Source of the DNA: Cohaesibacter sp.
GTDB taxonomy: Bacteria > Pseudomonadota > Alphaproteobacteria > Rhizobiales > Cohaesibacteraceae
Assembly (NCBI GenBank): GCA_025800145.1
Contig: JAOXSH010000004.1
Location: 67,726-121,470 of the forward strand
Length of the DNA stretch: 53,745 nt
Direction: 5' to 3'
The notes below the pieces were generated by a model. The model was given only the letters and a program-made list of their open reading frames with translations, made no database searches and was not told where the DNA came from. Below are positions 48,190 to 53,745 of the stretch, in pieces (positions within the stretch are counted from its first letter, which is position 1; every line of letters starts with the position of its first letter). Both the position numbers and the translations under genes were made by a program.

Positions 48190-49308
48190 TTATTCTTTCA
48201 AAAGGGTTGTGACTGGTACGAGGGCAAAGCCTCTCTGGCGCAAATTCTGTGTCCATGTGGCAATGGTGCGCACTGAGATCGGAAAGGCTGTTGCGATGCC
48301 CAAGGCTTTGCCTTTTTCCTGTGCCAGTGTTTCCAATTGTGTCAGGCGGGTTTCTATATCCTGACTGCGGCCACGGGCATCGATGATGTAATCGGCGCGC
48401 AAATTGGGGACATTCTGGCTGTTGGCTATATCATTCATGCGGCTGCGGCCAGAGGCACCATTGTCAATATAGGCCAGACCACGATCAGATAATTCTCTGA
48501 CCAGATCCCCGCCGGACAATTCATCGGCTGTGAACCGGGCGCCCATATAATTCATGATGCCTATATAGGCGTCAAAGCGTGAGAGTAACCAGTCGAGATT
48601 TTCTCTGTTTTCTTCTCCTGATGCGGAGGTGAGCAGGGTATGGGGGCCTGGATCATTGTTGGGATAGTCAAAGGGCTCCATCGGCACTTGCAACAATAGT
48701 TCGTGGCCTTGGGTTCTGGCTCGACGAGTCCAGCGATCCAAACCATTGCCATAGGGGGCAAAGGCAAGGGAAATGTCAGGGGGCAGCAAGCTCAGGGCTT
48801 CTTGGGTGGTGGTTTGGGACAGTCCCAGCCCATCGACAATGATGGCAATTTTGGGTAGGCCTGCAATGGCTTCACTGTTGACCTGCCGAGCATATTTGTC
48901 AAAAGCCTTGTCAGAGAAACCAGCAGGATTGTTCAGGCTTGGGTCAGACGGGTCAAGGATTTTGATATCGGCACCATTTTGATTGCCCATGATGTCATTG
49001 TCTGAAGATGGCTGGCGGCGGACAGCACTGCTCAAGGCTTCCGGGACGCCGGGTTTGATGCCGGGGCGGATGCCATCAATTCCGATCATGGTTTGGCCGC
49101 CTGTCTTTTCTGACAAGGCAACCACTTTCATGGGATAGCCGCCATTTGGTGTATCTGTGAAGACAATCCAAGCGATCAGGCCAAGAACAAGGATCAGGAA
49201 CAAAGACAAGGATGCGAGCATGAAGCGCTTTGCCGTCAGCAGAGGGCTTTTTTGTGTTTGTCCTGCCTGTGTTTGGCCCAAGGGCTGTTTCAGATCATTT
49301 GCCGCCAT
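48190..49308 (-). CDS. Divergent polysaccharide deacetylase family protein
   Basis: A 372-residue protein with a cytoplasmic N-terminus, one membrane helix (MLASLSLFLILVLGLIAWIV, residues about 31-50) and a periplasmic domain of the divergent polysaccharide deacetylase (DUF610/YibQ) family. Landmarks are KIAIIVDGLGLSQTTTQEAL, ISLAFAPYG, HELLLQVPMEPFDYPNNDPG and YIDNGASGRS. Metal-binding residues of true NodB deacetylases are only partly kept. It works in the cell envelope, and its conserved neighbours envC and ctpA suggest a role in peptidoglycan turnover. Confidence 0.93.
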   Translation of the reverse strand: MAANDLKQPLGQTQAGQTQKSPLLTAKRFMLASLSLFLILVLGLIAWIVFTDTPNGGYPMKVVALSEKTGGQTMIGIDGIRPGIKPGVPEALSSAVRRQPSSDNDIMGNQNGADIKILDPSDPSLNNPAGFSDKAFDKYARQVNSEAIAGLPKIAIIVDGLGLSQTTTQEALSLLPPDISLAFAPYGNGLDRWTRRARTQGHELLLQVPMEPFDYPNNDPGPHTLLTSASGEENRENLDWLLSRFDAYIGIMNYMGARFTADELSGGDLVRELSDRGLAYIDNGASGRSRMNDIANSQNVPNLRADYIIDARGRSQDIETRLTQLETLAQEKGKALGIATAFPISVRTIATWTQNLRQRGFALVPVTTLLKE

Positions 49309-49368
49309 GATGATCTGTGTCCTTCTTGCGTGAGAGGCGGGCAGATGTCTCTGCCCGCTTGCTATTGC

Positions 49369-50787
49369 TTATTGTGCGTTTGACTGATTTGCAGGAAAGG
49401 CAGCGTTGCTCTCCTCTCCGCGCATCAATTTCAAGGCATATTGGAGCTGGGTGTCCTTGTCTTCTTCGGACGGCACGTAAGAGGGTGAATAAGCCTCGCG
49501 TGCCTTTTGGGCTTTTTCTTCGTCGCTCAAATCAGGTTCTGCTTCGGCTTTTGGTTCGCTGTCCGAGGCTGTGTCTGTTTGCTTGTCGGTATTTTCCAGA
49601 TGACCCCGCAATTTTGCTTCCGTCTGAGATTCTTGCGGGAAGCGATCTTTGAGCTCATCGGGCAATTCCTGTTTGATGAAAATGTCTGGCACAATGCCTT
49701 TGGCCTGAATGGAGGTGCCTGATGGGGTATAATAGCGTGCGGTGGTCAGACGGATTGCACCATTGTTGCCCAATGGAATGATGGTTTGTACCGAGCCTTT
49801 ACCAAAGGATTTGGAGCCAATCAGGGTTGCGCGATTGTGATCGGACAGGGCACCTGCGACAATTTCAGAGGCAGAGGCAGAGCCGCCATTGATCAAAACA
49901 ACCACTGGCAGGCCTTTGGTCAGATCGCCTGCACGGGCATAATAGCGTTTGACCTCGTCCTTGTTGCGGCCACGGGTGGAGACGATCTCACCCTGATCAA
50001 GGAAGGTGTCGGAAATAGCGATGGATTGATCCAATTGCCCGCCGGGATTGGAGCGCAGATCCAAAATGAAGCCTTTGAGCTTGTTGGATCCGATTTCCTT
50101 TTCCAGTTTGGCGATGGCTTTTTTCAGGCCATCAAATGCTTGACCATTGAATTGAGTGATACGGATATAGGCGATATCGTCCAATGCTTTGGAGCGTATG
50201 GAGGAAATTTTGATAATTTCGCGGGTGATATCCACCTTGATGGGCTTCTCAACATCCTTGCGCACGATGGTCAGGGTAATTTTGGTGCCGACCTTCCCAC
50301 GCATTCTGTCAACGGCTTCGGTCAGATTGAGGCCACGGACTGCCTCGTCATCAAGATGGGTGATGATATCGTCTGCCAGAATGCCTGCGGCGTGAGCTGG
50401 TGTGTCATCAATAGGAGAAATGACTTTGACAAGGCCATTTTCCATGGTGACCTGAATGCCCAGACCGCCAAATTCGCCAGAGGTCTCAACCGCCATTTCT
50501 TCAAAGCTTTCCGGAGACAGGTAGCTGGAATGGGGGTCAAGAGAGGTGAGCATACCATTGAGGGCCGCTGCGATCAGATCCTTGTCGGTTGGCTGTTCGA
50601 CATATTCCTTGCGGACCCGCTCAAACACATCGCCAAACAGGTTGATATGGCGGAAAGTATCGGATGTTGCGGCTTTGGCATTGCCAATTGTGAGGTCTGC
50701 GCTGGTCCATGGTGCGTAAGTGAAGGTTGATGATAAGCCGGCACCAACCACGACGCCACAGAGCAATAGGGAGATTTTACGAATCAT
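49369..50787 (-). CDS. ctpA: Carboxyl-terminal processing protease (S41)
   Basis: A 472-residue periplasmic S41 protease. A signal or anchor segment (residues about 3-22) is followed by the substrate gate region, a PDZ domain with GEFGGLGIQV and DDTPAHAAGILADD, and the catalytic domain with LDLRSNPGGQLD, the Ser in GGSASASEIVAGAL and the Lys in GSKSFGKGSVQT. The charged C-terminal tail (about residue 380 onward) is low complexity. The start overlaps the envC stop by four bases, so the two are coupled. Such proteases trim or degrade cell wall hydrolases; EnvC next door may act on the same enzymes. Confidence 0.96.
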   Translation of the reverse strand: MIRKISLLLCGVVVGAGLSSTFTYAPWTSADLTIGNAKAATSDTFRHINLFGDVFERVRKEYVEQPTDKDLIAAALNGMLTSLDPHSSYLSPESFEEMAVETSGEFGGLGIQVTMENGLVKVISPIDDTPAHAAGILADDIITHLDDEAVRGLNLTEAVDRMRGKVGTKITLTIVRKDVEKPIKVDITREIIKISSIRSKALDDIAYIRITQFNGQAFDGLKKAIAKLEKEIGSNKLKGFILDLRSNPGGQLDQSIAISDTFLDQGEIVSTRGRNKDEVKRYYARAGDLTKGLPVVVLINGGSASASEIVAGALSDHNRATLIGSKSFGKGSVQTIIPLGNNGAIRLTTARYYTPSGTSIQAKGIVPDIFIKQELPDELKDRFPQESQTEAKLRGHLENTDKQTDTASDSEPKAEAEPDLSDEEKAQKAREAYSPSYVPSEEDKDTQLQYALKLMRGEESNAAFPANQSNAQ

Positions 50788-52217
50788 CCGTCTGCCTTTT
50801 CTTTTAAAGCTACTGTCCACCATGGTGCCGGATCAATCGCAACACCATCTTTTCTGAGTTCCATATAAAGCACGGGTTTGGAGGCGCTGTCTTGCACTAT
50901 ATCCGATTGTGCCAATTTTGTTTGTTGCATCTGGCCTATGGGCTCATTGGCCAGAATGAATTGTCCCACTTCTGCTGATAGTTTTTCAAGCCCTGACAGC
51001 AAAATATGGTAGCCGCCTCCGGCATTTATAATCAAGAGCTTGCCATAAGAGCGAAAGGGGCCTGAATAAACCACCCAGCCATCCGCCGGACTGGTCACTT
51101 GAGCCCCTTGGCGTGTTGCCAAAGACAGACCCTCGGCTTTTCCGCCAAATCCATTGGCGCTGCCATAGCTTTTGATCAGGCTGCCTTCGACCGGCAGGCG
51201 AAGCAGTCCCTTTATTTTATCAAAAGGTATGGCAGGAGAAAGGCGGGCGGCATTTTTAAGGGCTGCTATTTTTTGTTTTTTGGTGGCAATTTCCTGCTCA
51301 ATGGCCTGCTTTTCGGCATCTTTAGCATCGCGCACAGCCTGACGGGCGGCTTCAATTTCGCGCTCCATGCTGTTGATCAGCTCAGTCAGGCTTTTGGCTT
51401 TCAAGGCCAGTTGCTGGGCCTTTTGGCTTTCATCTTCAATGGCCTGACGGTTTTTCTGTTCTTCATTTTGCTTTTGGGCGATCAGCAAATCAAGGCGTCG
51501 TCGTTCCTCATTGAGTTTGTTGAGGCCGGTCTGTAAGGCCAGTTTTTCTTCACCGATTTTAGTTTTTAAGGTTACCAATTGTTCCAATTGGCTGGCCAGA
51601 GCCTGAGCTTCGATGCGAATTTCCGGCACCAGAGTGCTTAACAATATGGCGGAGCGTACGGCGTCCAGTGCGTCAGCCGGTTTGATGGCCAAGGCCGGTG
51701 GCGGATTGCGGCCAATGCGTTGCAGGGCGGCCAGAATGCCGGATAGGGCATCGCGCTGTTCTGCTAGCGAGACTTTCAAAGCTGTTTCATCTTCAAACAG
51801 GGTTTTGAGCCGGGTTTCACTTTCATTGAGCGAGCGTTCCAGCCGTTTGATGCGTTCTGCCGTTTCAATCAAGGTGTTGGCAAGGCTTTGCCTGTCCCCT
51901 TGCAGCCGGGCGACTTCTTCTTGTAAATCGGCTTGCTTGTCTTTTGAAAGCTGTATCGAGGCTTCCAGTTCTTGCAGGGCTTTTTGTTGGTCTTGCCGTG
52001 CCTTTTGGCGGGCTTGCAGGGCGCGGGCTGCTTTTTGTTCCACTTCACTTTGTAAGGGTGCTGCGCTCTCTTGCCCGGTTTTTAGGTTCTGCTCATTTTG
52101 CTGGGCTGGCGCCTTAGGGCCGGATTGCAATGTGATCAGCGTGCCAAGCAAAATTGCTATGCCGGATTTATGCATGATATTTGCAAGGATGGCAGGCTGA
52201 TTTGACAAACGAATCAC
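50784..52217 (-). CDS. envC: Murein hydrolase activator EnvC-like
   Basis: A 477-residue periplasmic protein with a signal sequence (residues about 15-38), a very long coiled coil (about residues 60-330, many Q/E/K/L heptads) and a C-terminal LytM (M23) domain. The LytM metal ligands are missing: the usual HxGxD is replaced by KAEGLSLAT and the later HxH by GGGYHILL. This is the pattern of EnvC, which activates amidases without being a hydrolase itself. It is 71 bases downstream of rlmH and overlaps ctpA. Confidence 0.93.
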   Translation of the reverse strand: MIRLSNQPAILANIMHKSGIAILLGTLITLQSGPKAPAQQNEQNLKTGQESAAPLQSEVEQKAARALQARQKARQDQQKALQELEASIQLSKDKQADLQEEVARLQGDRQSLANTLIETAERIKRLERSLNESETRLKTLFEDETALKVSLAEQRDALSGILAALQRIGRNPPPALAIKPADALDAVRSAILLSTLVPEIRIEAQALASQLEQLVTLKTKIGEEKLALQTGLNKLNEERRRLDLLIAQKQNEEQKNRQAIEDESQKAQQLALKAKSLTELINSMEREIEAARQAVRDAKDAEKQAIEQEIATKKQKIAALKNAARLSPAIPFDKIKGLLRLPVEGSLIKSYGSANGFGGKAEGLSLATRQGAQVTSPADGWVVYSGPFRSYGKLLIINAGGGYHILLSGLEKLSAEVGQFILANEPIGQMQQTKLAQSDIVQDSASKPVLYMELRKDGVAIDPAPWWTVALKEKADG

Positions 52218-52288
52218 TTTCTCTTGTTTCGTTTTGCCAATTTAGAGCATTCTGTGTGAATATTGAATCAGCAGCGCCGGGTTTGCGT

Positions 52289-52771
52289 CTAACTTCTGTG
52301 ATAGGGGTGGCCTGTTAAAATGGTCATGGCGCGGTAGAGCTGTTCGGCGATTAGCATACGGGCAATTTGATGGGGCCATGTCATGGTGCCAAGGGCGAGT
52401 TTGCTTCTGGCTGCTAACAGCAAGGCTTTGCCATGGCCGTCTGGTCCGCCAATGACCAATGCAATGGCACCATGGCCTGCACTGCGTTGACGATCCAGCA
52501 AGGCGGCAAACTCTGGGCTTGAGAAATTTTTGCCATGTTCATCCAAGGCAATGATAAAGCTGTTGGCGGGAAGAGCTTTGAGCAATTGCTCGGCTTCCTG
52601 ATCCTTGCGCGCTTTTGTGGATTTAGCACGGCTTTCCACCAGCTCTATCATGTCTATAGAGGTAAAGCCCAAACTGCGCCCGGCTTTGCGGGCGCGGTCC
52701 AGATAGCGCTCAAGCAGGTCTGTCTCCGGGCCTGCCTTTTGGCGGCCAACGGCAGCAAGGATCAGTTTCAT
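52289..52771 (-). CDS. rlmH: 23S rRNA pseudouridine1915-N3 methyltransferase RlmH
   Basis: A 160-residue SPOUT methyltransferase that methylates pseudouridine 1915 in the 70S ribosome. The family start KLILAAVGRQKAGPETDLLE, the DEHGKNFSS loop and the SAM-binding knot ALVIGGPDGHGKALL and the C-terminal PHQIARMLIAEQLYRA are intact. It follows rsfS by 23 bases in the usual order. Confidence 0.97.
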   Translation of the reverse strand: MKLILAAVGRQKAGPETDLLERYLDRARKAGRSLGFTSIDMIELVESRAKSTKARKDQEAEQLLKALPANSFIIALDEHGKNFSSPEFAALLDRQRSAGHGAIALVIGGPDGHGKALLLAARSKLALGTMTWPHQIARMLIAEQLYRAMTILTGHPYHRS

Positions 52772-52794
52772 GACATATCAGCCACAATTGCGGG

Positions 52795-53172
52795 TCAATC
52801 GTCCTGACTTTCAGCGGACCACATTTTTTCGATGTTATAAAATTCACGCACTTCAGGGCGGAAAATATGCACAATATGATCACCTGTATCAATCAGCACC
52901 CAATCGCAATTTGGCAGGCCTTCAACATGGGCATTGCCAAAGCCATTGTCTTTGAGATCACGCAGCAGACGATCAGAGACCGCACCTACGTGGCGGTGTG
53001 AGCGGCCAGAGGTGATGATCATGAAATCGGCAAGGGATGATTTGCCACGCAGATCAATGGACAGGGTGTCTTCAGCCTTGGAATCGTCCAGGCTTGACAG
53101 GATCAGGGTCAGCGCCTGCTCGGGATCCATCCGATCCTTGGCGGGGGCTTGGGGAGAAAGGCCGTCGGGCAT
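52795..53172 (-). CDS. rsfS: Ribosomal silencing factor RsfS
   Basis: RsfS binds L14 on the 50S subunit and blocks joining when nutrients are short. The domain has DLRGKSSLADFMIITSGRSH followed by RHVGAVSDRLL, WVLIDTGDHIVHIF and REFYNIEKMWS. The start is uncertain: ATG 53172 has GGAG a short distance upstream, while ATG 53211 and 53130 are also open. The chosen form is 125 residues, within the family range. It lies between nadD and rlmH, as in most bacteria. Confidence 0.95.
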   Translation of the reverse strand: MPDGLSPQAPAKDRMDPEQALTLILSSLDDSKAEDTLSIDLRGKSSLADFMIITSGRSHRHVGAVSDRLLRDLKDNGFGNAHVEGLPNCDWVLIDTGDHIVHIFRPEVREFYNIEKMWSAESQDD

Positions 53173-53353
53173 GGTCTCCAGTTGTGTTGCGGTGGACAGA
53201 ATGCACCTCATTTTCCAAAAATAGATCTCTTCCCGCTTTGCTCTGCTTCAAAGACAATATTGGCAATGCAAAGAATGATCCGTCGAATCTCATTGTTCGA
53301 CTCATATAGCCTAAGTCATTCTATGTGACATTTTCAAGGCTGTTGCCAGTCTC

Positions 53354-53745
53354 TTACTTTGCGCCTTTTTGTGAGCGAAGACGTGTTGAAGACAGATCGG
53401 ATTTTGGTCCATGCAGATATGTCCAGCAAGGGCCGCGATTGGCAGACAGACTTTTTGCCTCTTTTTCCGGCAAGCGCCAAGCCTGATAGGTTTGGGCCGC
53501 TCTGGAAGAAAGAGGCGACAGGCTGTAACCCGGACGGTCAATGATTGCAATGGGTAAAGTGGCAAAAATGCGCTTCCATTGCCGCCAATGGTGAAAATTG
53601 GCCAAATTATCGGCTCCCATGAGCCAAACAAAGCGATTTTGCGGATATTTTTGGGTCAGCCAAAGAATAGTCTTGGCGGAATAGCTGGAGCCAAGTTGTT
53701 GCTCCAGCCCGGTGATCGCGATGGATGGATGATCCATCATCCTCG
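53354..53745 (-). CDS. nadD: Nicotinate-nucleotide adenylyltransferase NadD, C-terminal part
   Basis: The C-terminal 130 residues of NadD, which forms nicotinate adenine dinucleotide in NAD synthesis. Visible are YSAKTILWLTQKYPQ, FVWLMGADNLANFHHW and IAIIDRPGYSL; the N-terminal GSFNP nucleotide-binding motif is outside the window. The frame is open to the window edge. About 140 bases separate it from rsfS. Confidence 0.93.
   Translation of the reverse strand, partial: RMMDHPSIAITGLEQQLGSSYSAKTILWLTQKYPQNRFVWLMGADNLANFHHWRQWKRIFATLPIAIIDRPGYSLSPLSSRAAQTYQAWRLPEKEAKSLSANRGPCWTYLHGPKSDLSSTRLRSQKGAK

Overview
This window is an ordinary, gene-dense piece of alphaproteobacterial chromosome carrying about 50 protein genes, one tRNA and a set of small repeats. 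The split ATP synthase operon (atpHAGDC without the F0 genes), the order nadD-rsfS-rlmH-envC-ctpA-deacetylase-rppH, the xerC/fsa/priA/atp neighbourhood, and the DUF1674 and DUF2794 genes all point to the Hyphomicrobiales (Rhizobiales) or a close relative with moderate GC. The genus cannot be named from sequence alone.

Layout, left half. 1-4.6 kb: 3' part of typA, a P-loop kinase-like gene, a MAPEG membrane protein, htpX, a DUF1674 gene and a secreted nuclease. 4.7-7.4 kb: aconitase acnA. 7.6-10.8 kb: the cytochrome c maturation cluster ccmA-B-C-D-G. 10.9-17.2 kb, minus strand: yciB, ftsY, mtaB, dapF and htpG. 17.3-24.1 kb: a possible small RNA, a DUF2794 gene, a Bax-inhibitor-1 membrane protein, a secreted cupin, and a ybbP/ybbA transporter pair divergent from a tesA-type esterase. 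24.2-32.4 kb: aldo/keto reductase, 2'-5' RNA ligase, low-molecular-weight phosphatase, tRNA-Gly(GCC), YbaK deacylase, thioredoxin-TPR (cnoX), a LON-domain protein, a Trm112-like protein, ubiH and tesB. 32.5-36.1 kb: a nitrogen module of glnK-amtB plus a second amtB, each transcription unit behind a good sigma-54 promoter candidate.

Right half. An IS relic lies at 36.4-36.7 kb, followed by xerC, fsa, priA, atpHAGDC, a lone glycosyltransferase, the remnant of a RES-domain toxin gene, and the minus-strand block rppH-deacetylase-ctpA-envC-rlmH-rsfS-nadD (partial).

The main unusual signals are in the non-coding DNA. (1) A ~138 bp MITE sits exactly inside the typA terminator; its ends match the IS relic at 36.36 kb, and single ends of the same family supply the stop codons of two genes. 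(2) A second repeat family of about 140-150 bp has three full copies and one 47 bp perfect palindrome, each just downstream of a gene. (3) Strand composition switches from C-rich to G-rich at about 36.7 kb, at the IS relic. (4) An orphan terminator downstream of a structured minus-strand stretch suggests a small RNA at 17.3-17.5 kb. No CRISPR array, prophage or obvious new defence system is present.
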